From 66-474 sp044464225 (GTDB lineage: Bacteria > Pseudomonadota > Gammaproteobacteria > Xanthomonadales > Rhodanobacteraceae), in NCBI GenBank assembly GCA_044464225.1, contig JBIQLN010000006.1:1-64000 (forward strand): a stretch of 64,000 bases of DNA. Reading direction: 5' to 3'. The position numbers and the translations under genes are program-made. Each line of letters starts with the position of its first letter. The stretch's first letter is position 1. Positions 15,016 to 25,296 of the stretch are shown piece by piece. The notes under the pieces were generated by a model that was not told the origin of the DNA, made no database searches, and saw only the letters and a list, made by a program, of their open reading frames with translations.

Positions 15016-15171
15016 ATGCCGCAGCGCAACATCCACCGCAATGTTCGCAACACCGATCGCGTGGCCGCGATTGGCGGCGCGTTGCAGCTCCGCGGCATCC
15101 CCGGGATCGACTCGATCCTCGCGCTCGTCCTCGTACTTGTCCTCCTTATTACCAGCGGAGGTGCGGGCTGA
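15016..15171 (+). CDS. Branched-chain operon leader peptide
   Basis: A 51-residue attenuation peptide. Near its end is the control run ILALVLVLVLLI, where Leu, Val and Ile codons follow one another, including the rarer CTT and TTA. A ribosome short of charged Leu, Val or Ile tRNA would stall there and favour read-through of the terminator 46 bases downstream of the stop. No ribosome-binding site precedes the ATG, and the promoter position predicts a leaderless message. The N-terminal half, rich in Asn and Arg, has no obvious control role. Confidence 0.85.
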   Translation: MPQRNIHRNVRNTDRVAAIGGALQLRGIPGIDSILALVLVLVLLITSGGAG

Positions 15172-15217
15172 GGGCGCGTGTCCAGGTAACCAGAAACAAA
15201 CCTGAATACTCCTGAAG

Positions 15218-15250
15218 AACCCCGCACCGGAAACGGATGCGGGGTTTTTT
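15218..15250 (+). terminator. Attenuator terminator of the leu-ilv operon
   Basis: AACCCCGCA (15218-15226) pairs with TGCGGGGTT (15238-15246), followed by a run of six T (15245-15250). It lies between the leader peptide and leuA, as expected for classical transcription attenuation. Confidence 0.9.
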
Positions 15251-15287
15251 GTTGCCTTCGGCGCCGCCTCGAACAGCGGAGCCAACG

Positions 15288-16516
<1,229 letters not shown>

Positions 16517-16520
<4 letters not shown>

Positions 16521-17944
16521 GTGCGCGCACGCTCTTCGAGAAGCTCTGGGATGCGCATCTCGTCGCGCCCGAAACGGCCGACACGCCAGCGATCCTCTAC
16601 GTCGACTTGCACCTGGTGCACGAAGTCACTTCGCCCCAGGCGTTCGACGCATTGCGCGCACGCGGCCTGCAGCTGCGCCGCCCCGACCGCACGCTGGCGA
16701 CGCTGGACCATTCCACGCCCACCCTGCCCCCGAATCCGGAGGGCGAGCGCCCTTACGCGACGCCCGAAGCGCGCGCGCAGGTCTCGAAGCTGGAAGCCAA
16801 CTGCCGCGAATTCGGCGTCGCGCTGCACGGCTGGGACAGCACCGACCGCGGCATCGTGCACGTGATCGGGCCGGAACTGGGCGCGACGCAACCCGGCATG
16901 ACGATCGTCTGCGGCGACAGCCACACCTCGACGCACGGCGCGTTCGGCGCACTGGCATTCGGCATCGGCACCACAGAAGTCGGCCACGTGATGGCGACCC
17001 AATGCCTGCTGCAGCGCAAGCCGAAGACGCTGGCCGTGTACGTGGATGGCCGGTTGCCGCAAGGTGTCGGCGCGAAGGACCTGATCCTGCACGTGATCGG
17101 CACGATCGGCGTCAACGGCGGCACCGGCCATGTGATCGAGTACCGCGGCAGCGCGATCGAAGCGCTGTCGATGGAAGAGCGCATGACGGTGTGCAACATG
17201 TCGATCGAGGCCGGCGCGCGCGCGGGCCTGATCGCGCCGGATGAAACGACGTTCGCATGGCTGAAGAGCCGGCCACGTGCACCGCAGGGCGAAGCGTGGA
17301 ACCGCGCGGTCGCCCACTGGCGCACGCTGAAAACCGACGACGGCGCGCGCTACGACCGCGAGGTCCACATCGACGCGAGCCGGGTGCGGCCGACCGTCAC
17401 CTTCGGCACCCATCCGGGTTCCGCGATCGCGCTGGATGCGCCGGTGCCCGTCGCACGCGACACGGTCGAACAACGCGCGCTGGATTACATGCAGAGCCGC
17501 GCCGGCCGGCCGATGGCCGGCACGAAAGTGGACATGGTGTTCGTCGGCAGTTGCACCAATTCGCGATTGCCGGATCTTCGCGAAGCGGCGGGTGTGCTGC
17601 GGGGCCGACGCGTGGCGAAGCACGTTCGCATGCTGGTGGTGCCGGGCTCCGAAGCCGTGCGCCGCGACGCCGAAGCCGAAGGCCTGCACGAAGTGTTCCT
17701 CGCCGCCGGCGCCGAATGGCGGCTGCCGGGCTGTTCGATGTGCATCGCGATGAACGGCGACATGGCCGCGCCGGGACAACTCGTCGTCTCGACGTCCAAC
17801 CGCAACTTCGAAGGCCGACAGGGCAAGGGCGCGCGCACCGTGCTGGCGAGTCCCGCCACCGCCGCGGCGTCCGCGATTGCGGGCCACATCGCCGACACGC
17901 GCGATTGCCTGTCGATGCCCGTCCAGGAGGAGCAGGCTGCATGA
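16517..17944 (+). CDS. leuC: 3-isopropylmalate dehydratase, large subunit
   Basis: With LeuD it isomerises 2-isopropylmalate to 3-isopropylmalate through a [4Fe-4S] cluster. The cluster cysteines lie in FVGSCTNSRLPDLREAAGVL and in LPGCSMCIAMN. The motif GDSHTSTHGAFGALAFGIGTTEVGHV (aconitase family) is present. At 475 residues it is close to the E. coli protein. It overlaps leuA and leuD by four bases on each side, so the genes are translationally coupled. Confidence 0.97.
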
Positions 17945-18522
17945 AACCCGTCATCCGCATCCATGCCCGCACCGCCGTGCTGGCGGACGAGAACATCGAC
18001 ACCGACCGCATCATCCCGGCGCGCTTCCTCACCACCACCACGCGCGAAGGTCTGGGCAAGCACTGCTTCAACGACTGGCGCTATTTGCCGGACGGCAGCG
18101 ACAACCCGGCGTTCGCGTTGAATCGACCGGAAGCAAAGGATTGCGCGATCCTGGTGGCGGGCCGCAACTTCGGCTGCGGCTCGTCGCGCGAACATGCGCC
18201 GTGGGCCCTGCTCGATGACGGCATCCGCGCGGTGGTCTCCAGCGAGATCGCGGACATCTTCCGCAACAACGCGCTGAAGAACGGCTTGGTCGCGATCGTC
18301 GTCGGCGCGGACGAACACCGCTGGCTGCTCGACAACCCCGGCGTCGACCTTTCCATCGACGTGCGCGAACAGACCATCACACTGCCGGGCGGCAACGCCT
18401 TCCGTTTCGAACTGGAACCGTTCGCGCGCCATTGCCTGCTCGAAGGCGTGGACCAGATGGGCTTCCTGTTGCAACACGGAGACGCCATCACCGCCTTCGA
18501 ACAACAACGGGAGGCCGCATGA
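17941..18522 (+). CDS. leuD: 3-isopropylmalate dehydratase, small subunit
   Basis: The swivel-domain partner of LeuC. The substrate-binding loop NFGCGSSREHAPWAL (about residues 77-91) and the N-terminal NIDTDRIIPARFL are diagnostic. Length 193 residues is a little short of the E. coli protein but normal for the family. The ATG at 17941 overlaps the leuC stop, and its own stop overlaps leuB by four bases. Confidence 0.96.
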   Translation: MKPVIRIHARTAVLADENIDTDRIIPARFLTTTTREGLGKHCFNDWRYLPDGSDNPAFALNRPEAKDCAILVAGRNFGCGSSREHAPWALLDDGIRAVVSSEIADIFRNNALKNGLVAIVVGADEHRWLLDNPGVDLSIDVREQTITLPGGNAFRFELEPFARHCLLEGVDQMGFLLQHGDAITAFEQQREAA

Positions 18523-19616
18523 AAGCCCGCATCGTCACCCTGCCCGGCGATGGCGTCGGGCCGGAAGTCACGGCCGCCGCGGTCGCGGCGCTGCAATCGG
18601 TCGCCGCGCATTTCGGACACGACTTCGATGTCGATGAACACCTGGTTGGTGGCGCTGCGATCGACGCCACCGGCGAACCCCTGCCCGCCGAAACGCTCGC
18701 GGCATGCCGCGCCGCCGACGCGGTGCTCCTGGGTGCGGTGGGTGGGCCGAAGTGGTCCGACCCGAATGCACCGGTGCGACCCGAGCAGGGTTTGCTGGCG
18801 TTGCGCGCCGGCCTCGGCGTATACGCCAACCTGCGCCCCCTCAAGGTGCATGCCGCGCTTGCCGCGTTGTCGCCGCTGAAGAACGAAAAACTTCGCGACG
18901 TCGACGTGCTGTTCGTGCGCGAGCTGACCGGCGGCGCCTACTTCGGCGCGAAAACGAAAGCCGCCGACGCCGCCACCGACGAGTGCAAATACACCGTGGC
19001 CGAAATCGAGCGCGGCGCGCGGCGCGCGTTCGAACTGGCACGCGCGCGCCGTCGCCACGTCACCTCGGTGGACAAGGCCAACGTGCTGGAGACCTCGCGG
19101 TTGTGGCGGCGCACCGTCACCCGCATCGCCGCGGACTATCCCGACGTGACGCTGGAACATCAACTGGTCGATTCGATGGCGATGCTGTTGCTGACGCGCC
19201 CGAGCGCCTACGACGTGGTGGTCACCGAAAACCTGTTCGGCGACATCCTCACCGACGAGGCCGCCGCACTGGCCGGTTCGCTGGGCCTGCTGCCGTCGGC
19301 ATCGCTCGGCGATGGCGCGCGCGGCTTGTATGAACCGATCCATGGCTCGGCACCCGACATCGCCGGCAAAGGCGTGGCCAATCCGGTCGGCGCGATGCTT
19401 TCCGCCGCGCTGCTGCTGCGCCACTCGTTGCAGCTCGAAGCCGAAGCGCAGGCGGTGGAAGCAGCGGTGGATGAAGTGCTGCAGCACGGTCCTTACAGCC
19501 GCGACCTCGGTGGCGATGCCGGCACCGACACGCTGCGCGACGCGGTGTTGGCCGCACTGGACCATCGCGCCGTCGCCAGCGGCGCCTTCTTTACGGGGAT
19601 ACGCGCATGCGGCTGA
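18519..19616 (+). CDS. leuB: 3-isopropylmalate dehydrogenase
   Basis: NAD-dependent oxidative decarboxylation of 3-isopropylmalate, the third leucine step. The N-terminal LPGDGVGPEV, the Arg-containing RELTGGAYFG, VDKANVLETSRLWRR and the NAD-binding end EPIHGSAPDIAGKG are all present. Length 365 residues is standard. It starts inside the leuD stop codon. A gap of 117 bp with an REP-like hairpin separates it from ilvD. Confidence 0.97.
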   Translation: MKARIVTLPGDGVGPEVTAAAVAALQSVAAHFGHDFDVDEHLVGGAAIDATGEPLPAETLAACRAADAVLLGAVGGPKWSDPNAPVRPEQGLLALRAGLGVYANLRPLKVHAALAALSPLKNEKLRDVDVLFVRELTGGAYFGAKTKAADAATDECKYTVAEIERGARRAFELARARRRHVTSVDKANVLETSRLWRRTVTRIAADYPDVTLEHQLVDSMAMLLLTRPSAYDVVVTENLFGDILTDEAAALAGSLGLLPSASLGDGARGLYEPIHGSAPDIAGKGVANPVGAMLSAALLLRHSLQLEAEAQAVEAAVDEVLQHGPYSRDLGGDAGTDTLRDAVLAALDHRAVASGAFFTGIRACG

Positions 19617-19670
19617 CCATGAAAACAGGGCTGCGCCAAAGGACTTCGCCATTCCATCCGGATGACACCG

Positions 19671-19704
19671 ATTCCGGGTTCAACGCTGCGCGTGGCCCCG
19701 GAAT
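19671..19704. repeat. REP-like palindrome between leuB and ilvD
   Basis: ATTCCGGG (19671-19678) pairs with CCCGGAAT (19697-19704). The flank GAATGACGAGACGA resembles the GTCATTCC/GGAATGAC ends of REP elements common in Xanthomonadales. Confidence 0.5.
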
Positions 19705-19733
19705 GACGAGACGAAACGCAGCCAGGAATCACC

Positions 19734-21530
19734 ATGCGCAGTGACACCATGAAAAGCGGCCCCGACCGCGCCCCGGCGCGCGCCATGATGCGCGCGACCG
19801 GACTCGACGACGACGCGATCAAAAAGCCGCTGGTCGCGGTAGTGCACACCTGGTCCGACGTCAGCCCCTGCAACATGGGCCTGCGCGAACTTGCGCGCCG
19901 CGCCGCTGCCGGCATCCGCGCCGCAGGCGGCACGCCAGTGGAATTCAACACGATCGCGGTGACCGACGGCATGGCGATGGGCACGCCAGGCATGCGCTAC
20001 TCGCTGGTGAGCCGCGAGATCATCGCCGATTCGATTGAAGCGGCGGTGGCAAGCCATTCGATCGACGCGATGGTGGTGCTGTGCGGCTGCGACAAGACCA
20101 TTCCCGCCGCAGCGATGGCGATGGCGCGCCTGGACATCCCCGCCGTCGCGCTGTACGGCGGCACCATCGCGCACGGCACGCATCGCGATCATCCGATCAC
20201 GATCCAGCAGGTGTTCGAGGCGGTCGGCGCGCACGGCGCCGGCAAGATCGACGATGCGGAACTCGCGAGCGTCGAGCGCGATGCCTGCTGCGGCGCGGGC
20301 GCCTGCGGCGGCCAGTTCACGGCCAACACCATGGCGATGGTGCTGACCACGCTGGGCCTGTCGCCGATGGGCTTGAACGATATTCCCGCCACGCACCCGG
20401 CCAAGAACGCGGCGGCGTTTCGCTGTGGCGAACTGGTGATGGCGTGCCTCGCGGCCGGCCGGAAACCGTCGGACCTGCTCCGCCGCACCGCGTTCCGCAA
20501 TGCCGCGCGCATGGTGGCCGCCACCGCGGGCTCCACCAACGCCGTGCTGCACATGCTGGCGATCGCGCGGGAAGCCGACGTCGACTGGACGCTGGAGGAT
20601 TTCGAACCGGCCTCGGCCGACACGCCGGTGATCGCGGACCTGCTGCCGGGTGGCCGCTACACCGCGGTGGAACTGTTCGGGGCGGGCGGCGTCGCGCGGG
20701 TCGCGCAGGAATTGATCGCAGCCGGCATGCTGGAAGACGTGCCGACCGTCACCGGCAAAAGTCTGTTCGAGGAAACCGCCGCGGCGCCGGTCGCGAAACA
20801 TCAGGACGTCGTGCATCCGGTTGCATCGCCGCTTAAAGCCCGCGGCGGCTATTCGATCCTTTACGGCAACCTCGCACCCGAAGGTTGCGTGTTGAAGATT
20901 CCCAGGCAGGGTGGCCAGTTCAGAGGCAGCGCGCGCGTATTTGAAAGTGAAGAAGACGCCTTCGCCGCCGTGCAGGACGGCCGCATCCAGGCCGGCGACG
21001 TGGTGGTGATCCGCAACGAGGGGCCGGCCGGCGGACCTGGCATGCGCGAAATGCTGGGCGTGACCGCCGCATTGATCGGACGCGGGCTCGGCAATGACGT
21101 GGCGCTGATCACCGACGGACGTTTCTCCGGCGCGACCCACGGCTTCATGGTCGGACACGTCGCGCCGGAAGCCGCGCGCGGCGGACCCATTGCGCTGCTG
21201 CGCGATGGCGATCCGGTGCGCATCGACGCGGCACTGCGCGAACTCTCGACCAGCGCAGACCTGGAAAGCCGCCGAGCCGACTGGCACCCGCCCCAACCCA
21301 AGGTCACGCGCGGCGCGCTGGCGAAGTACGCATGCCTGGTCGGCTCGGCATCGGAAGGCGCGACCACGCAACCCGCAGGCCACCGCACGTTGCCACCTTC
21401 TCCCCTCGGGAGAAGGTGGCCCGAAGGGCCGGATGGGGGTCCGGTATCGCCCACCCTCCCGGCTTCGCCGAGCCCTCACCCCCACCCCTCTCCCAACGGG
21501 AGAGGGGCTCACCAAGGAGAACCCGCATGA
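19734..21530 (+). CDS. ilvD: Dihydroxyacid dehydratase with a repeat-derived C-terminal tail
   Basis: An iron-sulfur enzyme that dehydrates dihydroxy acids to the 2-oxo acids of valine and isoleucine. Cluster cysteines lie in DVSPCNMGL, LCGCDKTIPAA and the CCGAGACGGQFTANT block. The conserved ITDGRFSGATHGF and GHVAPEAARGGPIAL follow. The family normally ends soon after KYACLVGSASEGA (about residue 540). Here the frame stays open through a palindromic repeat (21392-21508), which adds about 45 Pro/Ser/Gly-rich residues and supplies a new stop inside the ilvC start (ATGA). CAGGA precedes the ATG at 19734. Length 598 residues. Confidence 0.93.
   Translation: MRSDTMKSGPDRAPARAMMRATGLDDDAIKKPLVAVVHTWSDVSPCNMGLRELARRAAAGIRAAGGTPVEFNTIAVTDGMAMGTPGMRYSLVSREIIADSIEAAVASHSIDAMVVLCGCDKTIPAAAMAMARLDIPAVALYGGTIAHGTHRDHPITIQQVFEAVGAHGAGKIDDAELASVERDACCGAGACGGQFTANTMAMVLTTLGLSPMGLNDIPATHPAKNAAAFRCGELVMACLAAGRKPSDLLRRTAFRNAARMVAATAGSTNAVLHMLAIAREADVDWTLEDFEPASADTPVIADLLPGGRYTAVELFGAGGVARVAQELIAAGMLEDVPTVTGKSLFEETAAAPVAKHQDVVHPVASPLKARGGYSILYGNLAPEGCVLKIPRQGGQFRGSARVFESEEDAFAAVQDGRIQAGDVVVIRNEGPAGGPGMREMLGVTAALIGRGLGNDVALITDGRFSGATHGFMVGHVAPEAARGGPIALLRDGDPVRIDAALRELSTSADLESRRADWHPPQPKVTRGALAKYACLVGSASEGATTQPAGHRTLPPSPLGRRWPEGPDGGPVSPTLPASPSPHPHPSPNGRGAHQGEPA
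21392..21508. repeat. Multi-hairpin palindromic repeat inside the 3' end of ilvD
   Basis: Three stems follow one another: GCCACCTTCTCCC (21392-21404) with 21408-21420, GGCCC-GAA-GGGCC (21418-21430), and CCCCTCTCCC (21485-21494) with 21498-21507. The TCTCCC...GGGAGA pattern with a Pro/Ser/Gly-rich translation is typical of dispersed repeats in Xanthomonadales. No other copy was noticed in this window. Confidence 0.75.
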
Positions 21531-22558
21531 ATCCGCAAGCCAGCCATTCCCTCGCCCAATCCCGCATCGCCGTCCTTGGTTACGGCAGCCAGGGTCGCGC
21601 GCACGCGTTGAACCTCCGCGATTCGGGGCTCGACGTCGTGGTCGGCCTGCGCCGCACTGGCGCGTCGTGGCCACGCGCGGAAGCCGAAGGCTTCACGGTG
21701 CTGGAACCCGCCGACGCGGTGCGGGACGCTGACCTCGTCGCGGTGCTCACGCCCGACATGGTGCAGCCGGCCTTGTACCGCGGCGCCATCGAATCGAACC
21801 TGAAACCGGGCGCCGCGCTGTTGTTCGCGCACGGCTTCAACGTGCACTTCGGGCAGATCCGGCCGCGCTCGGACATCGACGTGATCATGGTCGCGCCCAA
21901 GGGTCCCGGCGCGCTGGTGCGCAGCGAGTATGCGCGCGGTCGCGGCGTGCCGTGCCTCATCGCCGTGCAGCAGGATGCCAGCGGCCATGCCGAGGCGCGC
22001 GCGCGTGCCTACGCCGACGGCATCGGCGGCGGTCGCGCGATGCTGATCCGGACCGACTTCAAGGAGGAAACCGAGACCGACCTGTTCGGCGAACAGGCCG
22101 TGCTGTGCGGCGGCGCCAGCGCACTGGTGCAGGCCGGTTTCGAAACGCTGGTCGAGGCGGGTTACCAGCCGGAGATCGCGTACTACGAAGTCATGCACGA
22201 GCTCAAGCTGATCGTGGACCTGTTCTACGAAGGCGGCATCACGAAGATGCTGGAGTTCGTCTCGGAGACCGCGCAGTACGGCGATTTCGTCAGCGGAACG
22301 CGGGTGGTCGATGCCGGCGTGAAGGCGCGCATGAAGGACGTGCTGCACGAAATCCAGGATGGCACCTTCGCGCGCAACTGGACCGCCGAATACGCCGCCG
22401 GCCTGCCCAACTACAAGCGCTTCCGCCAAGCCGACCTCGACCATCCGGTCGAACAGGTCGGCAAGAAACTGCGCGCGCGCATGCCCTGGCTGCAGGCCAC
22501 CACCGCCAAACCATCGGCGGCCACGGACACGGTCACGCCCTTGAAAAAGGCCGGCTGA
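21527..22558 (+). CDS. ilvC: Ketol-acid reductoisomerase (class I)
   Basis: NADPH- and magnesium-dependent enzyme that isomerises and reduces acetohydroxy acids. The Rossmann loop is GYGSQGRAHALNLRDSG (about residues 18-34). The metal-binding Asp/Glu pattern DLFGEQAVLCGG and EIAYYEVMHELKLIVDLFYEGG are visible. At 343 residues it is the short class I form. The ATG overlaps the ilvD stop, and AAGGAG lies at the very end of the repeat just upstream, so the repeat now sits beside the ilvC ribosome-binding site. Confidence 0.97.
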   Translation: MNPQASHSLAQSRIAVLGYGSQGRAHALNLRDSGLDVVVGLRRTGASWPRAEAEGFTVLEPADAVRDADLVAVLTPDMVQPALYRGAIESNLKPGAALLFAHGFNVHFGQIRPRSDIDVIMVAPKGPGALVRSEYARGRGVPCLIAVQQDASGHAEARARAYADGIGGGRAMLIRTDFKEETETDLFGEQAVLCGGASALVQAGFETLVEAGYQPEIAYYEVMHELKLIVDLFYEGGITKMLEFVSETAQYGDFVSGTRVVDAGVKARMKDVLHEIQDGTFARNWTAEYAAGLPNYKRFRQADLDHPVEQVGKKLRARMPWLQATTAKPSAATDTVTPLKKAG

Positions 22559-22590
22559 TCGCCGGCACCCCACGAGCAACGAGGTTCGTC

Positions 22591-22932
22591 ATGAAACGCT
22601 TCCATATCGCCCTGGCCGTCGCCGATCTCGACGCGTCCATCAAGGATTACAGCGCGCGCCTCGGGCAGTCGCCGCAGGTGGTCGTCGACGGCGCGTATGC
22701 GCTGTGGCGCACGGAGCTTTTGAATTTCTCGATCTGCCGCGAACCCGGGCAGGCGGGCAAGTTGTGCCGAATGGGCTTCCTGGACGACGAAACGCATGAC
22801 GTCACGCGCGACACCGACGTCAACGGTATTCCGTGGGAACGGTTCTCCACGCTGGCGCACGACCTGCGCGTGGCGACGGCCTACGGCGTGCCGTGCTACG
22901 CGCCCGGCGACGACGAACTGATCCGCAACTGA
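22591..22932 (+). CDS. VOC-fold (glyoxalase/bleomycin-resistance type) protein in the ilv operon
   Basis: A 113-residue protein with the start of a vicinal-oxygen-chelate domain: FHIALAVADLDASIKDYSARLG, where the first metal-site His is present. The second half (WRTELLNFSICREPGQAGKLCRMGFL) fits the paired beta-alpha-beta-beta-beta layout, but the full set of metal ligands is not clear. It lies 32 bp after ilvC and 19 bp before ilvG, both on the same strand, so it is co-transcribed. Its substrate is unknown. A role tied to branched-chain intermediates is only an inference from position. Confidence 0.75.
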   Translation: MKRFHIALAVADLDASIKDYSARLGQSPQVVVDGAYALWRTELLNFSICREPGQAGKLCRMGFLDDETHDVTRDTDVNGIPWERFSTLAHDLRVATAYGVPCYAPGDDELIRN

Positions 22933-22951
22933 CCCGCGAAAGGACTGCCTC

Positions 22952-24817
22952 GTGAACATGCCGCTGTCCGCCGCACCGGATCCTGCCCCGACGCCCGATC
23001 GCCATCCACTCGCCGGCCGGACGATGAGCGGCGCGGAGGTGGTGGTGCAGGTATTGGCCGACGAAGGCTGCGACGTGCTGTTCGGGTATTCCGGCGGCGC
23101 GATCCTGCCGGTGTACGACGCGGTGTTCCGCTACAACGCCGAACACCCACGCGACGATGGACGCGAAGCGTTGCTGCTGGTCGTGCCCGCCAACGAGCAG
23201 GGCGCGGGGTTCATGGCCTCGGGTTACGCGCGCGCCTCGGGCAAGGTTGGCGTCGCGATCGTCACGTCCGGTCCCGGCGCGACCAACCTCGTGACGCCGA
23301 TCCGCGACGCGATGGCCGATTCGGTGCCGATGGTCGCGATCTGCGGGCAGGTGCCGACGTCTTCGCTTGGCAGCGACGCGTTCCAGGAAGCGCCGGTCAG
23401 CAACATCATGGGCGCCTGCGCCAAGCACGTGTTCCTGGTCACCGAGCCGGAGCGGCTCGAGGCCACGCTGCGCACCGCCTTCGAGATCGCACGCAGCGGC
23501 CGTCCCGGTCCGGTGGTGGTGGACATTCCGAAAAACGTGCAGAACGCCAAGCTGCGTTTCGACGGCGTGTGTTGCTTGCCGATTCCCGGCTATCGCGCGC
23601 GCCTGCGGCAAATCGAACATGCGCGCCTCGATGACGATGCCTGCGCGCGACTCTTCGCCGCGCTCGCGCAGGCGAAGCGGCCGCTGGTGTACGCCGGCGG
23701 CGGCGTGATCAAGGGTGATGCCGCATCCGCGCTGCGCACATTCGTCGATGCCTTCGGCGTTCCGGTGACGACCACGCTGATGGGGCTCGGCGCCTTCGAC
23801 ACACGCCATCCGCTGGCGCTGCACATGCTGGGCATGCACGGCACCGCCTACGCGAATTACGCGGTGGAGGATTGCGACTTCCTGCTCGCGCTCGGCGCGC
23901 GCTTCGATGATCGCGTGGCCGGCGTGCCGGAAAAATTCGCGCCCCACGCGACGTTCATCGCGCAGATCGACATCGATCCGGCCGAAATCGGCAAGGTGAA
24001 ACCGGTCGACTGGCACCACGTCGGTCCACTCAGCGTCGCACTGGATCGCTTGACGCGCTACGGCAAGACCCATGGCGTGGCGCTGAAGCTCGACGACTGG
24101 CATGCGCACCTCGCCCAACTGAAGCGCGATCACGCGCTGGACTACGACCGCGCCAGCAACTGGATTCAACCGCAGGCCGTGATCGATGCGATCAACCGCC
24201 ACGCGCGGGGCCGCGCCGTCGTCAGCACCGGCGTCGGCCAGCACCAGATGTGGGCGGCGCAGTATTTCGACTTCGCGGAACCGCGTCACTGGCTCACGTC
24301 GGGTTCGATGGGCACGATGGGCTTCGGCCTGCCCGCCGCGATCGGTGCACAGTTCGCGCGGCCCGACGCGCTGGTGATCGACGTTGATGGCGACGGCAGC
24401 ATCCGCATGAACCTCGGCGAGCTGGAAACCGTCACCACCTACGGACTGCCGCTGAAAGTCGTCGTGCTGAACAACCGGGGCGACGGCATGGTGCGGCAAT
24501 GGCAGAAGCTGTACTTCGGCCACCGCTTCGCGGCCACCGACAAGAGCCTGCACCGCAAGGATTTCGTCAAGGCCGCCGAAGCCGACGGTTTCGGCTGGGC
24601 GCGGCGGCTGGAGCGCAAGGAAGAACTCGAAAGCGTCATCGCCGAGTTTCTTTCATGCAAAGGACCTGCGTTCCTCGAAGTGGCGATCGATCCCGACGCC
24701 GGCGTATTTCCAATGGTGGGGCCGGGCGCGACCTACGCGCAGATGGTCACCGGCGAGTTCATCGCTTCGCGGACGGCGCCGGCCCGCGCGGAAGGAGCCA
24801 CCACCGACATGTTCTAA
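22952..24817 (+). CDS. ilvG: Acetolactate synthase, large subunit
   Basis: A TPP- and FAD-dependent enzyme that makes acetolactate and acetohydroxybutyrate, the first common step to Val, Leu and Ile. The N-terminal domain has VLFGYSGGAILPVYDA with ANEQGAGFMASGYARA. The TPP-magnesium motif starts at GDGSIRMNLGELETV and ends at VVVLNN. The middle FAD domain carries GMHGTAYANYAVEDCD. Length 621 residues, with about 25 extra N-terminal residues. GTG at 22952 is the annotated start; an ATG six bases later is possible. The small subunit gene follows after a REP-like palindrome. Confidence 0.95.
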   Translation: MNMPLSAAPDPAPTPDRHPLAGRTMSGAEVVVQVLADEGCDVLFGYSGGAILPVYDAVFRYNAEHPRDDGREALLLVVPANEQGAGFMASGYARASGKVGVAIVTSGPGATNLVTPIRDAMADSVPMVAICGQVPTSSLGSDAFQEAPVSNIMGACAKHVFLVTEPERLEATLRTAFEIARSGRPGPVVVDIPKNVQNAKLRFDGVCCLPIPGYRARLRQIEHARLDDDACARLFAALAQAKRPLVYAGGGVIKGDAASALRTFVDAFGVPVTTTLMGLGAFDTRHPLALHMLGMHGTAYANYAVEDCDFLLALGARFDDRVAGVPEKFAPHATFIAQIDIDPAEIGKVKPVDWHHVGPLSVALDRLTRYGKTHGVALKLDDWHAHLAQLKRDHALDYDRASNWIQPQAVIDAINRHARGRAVVSTGVGQHQMWAAQYFDFAEPRHWLTSGSMGTMGFGLPAAIGAQFARPDALVIDVDGDGSIRMNLGELETVTTYGLPLKVVVLNNRGDGMVRQWQKLYFGHRFAATDKSLHRKDFVKAAEADGFGWARRLERKEELESVIAEFLSCKGPAFLEVAIDPDAGVFPMVGPGATYAQMVTGEFIASRTAPARAEGATTDMF

Positions 24818-24870
24818 ATGTCTCACCCCGGCGAAGACAGAGGCCCCGGAAGTTCTCGCGCGGGCACTGC

Positions 24871-24900
24871 ATTCCGGCCGGCGCCGGAACGACGAAACGG
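24871..24900. repeat. REP-like palindrome between ilvG and ilvM
   Basis: TTCCGGC (24872-24878) pairs with GCCGGAA (24883-24889), followed by CGACGAAACGGA. The stem and the GGAA(C/T)GACGA flank match the element between leuB and ilvD. Confidence 0.45.
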
Positions 24901-24909
24901 AGCACTGCC

Positions 24910-25191
24910 ATGAAACACACCCTTTCCATCCTGCTGCAGAACGAATCCGGCGCGCTGGTGCGCGTGGCCGGCCTGTTCGCCGCGCGCCACTGCAACATCG
25001 ACACGCTGACGGTGGCGGCCACCCACGATCTCGGGGTATCGCAGATCACGCTCGTGATGCACGGCGACGCGAACACGCTGGAACAGATCCTGCGCCAGTT
25101 GCGAAAGCTGGTGGACGTGCTGGACGCCAACAGCCTGTCGCTGGTGGGCAGCCGCGGCGACGCGCGGCTCGCGGTCGCGCTGCCGGCATGA
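24910..25191 (+). CDS. ilvM: Acetolactate synthase, small (regulatory) subunit, short form
   Basis: A 93-residue protein that is essentially one ACT domain: HTLSILLQNESGALVRVAGLFAARHCNIDTLTV, followed by the second strand-helix repeat. It is the size of E. coli IlvM (87 residues), not of IlvN/IlvH with their C-terminal extension. It should bind and activate IlvG and mediate any valine sensitivity. Last gene of the branched-chain operon. The 105 bp to the convergent gntR gene show GC-rich palindromes but no T-tract terminator. Confidence 0.9.
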   Translation: MKHTLSILLQNESGALVRVAGLFAARHCNIDTLTVAATHDLGVSQITLVMHGDANTLEQILRQLRKLVDVLDANSLSLVGSRGDARLAVALPA

Positions 25192-25296
25192 GCACTCGGG
25201 TTCGCCTGGCCCCACTGCCCCAGGGCCCCAGGGCCGCCGCGCAGGGAGGACGGCCATGGGGCCGGGATTGTTGCCGTGCGCGCGGCGTGGCGGCGG

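Noticed and set aside
19680..21674. Leftward open frame of 664 codons
   Set aside because: Antisense to ilvD, whose reading frame is certain.
25192..25296. Possible bidirectional terminator between ilvM and gntR
   Set aside because: GC-rich palindromes are present, but there is no T run on either strand and no single stable stem stands out.
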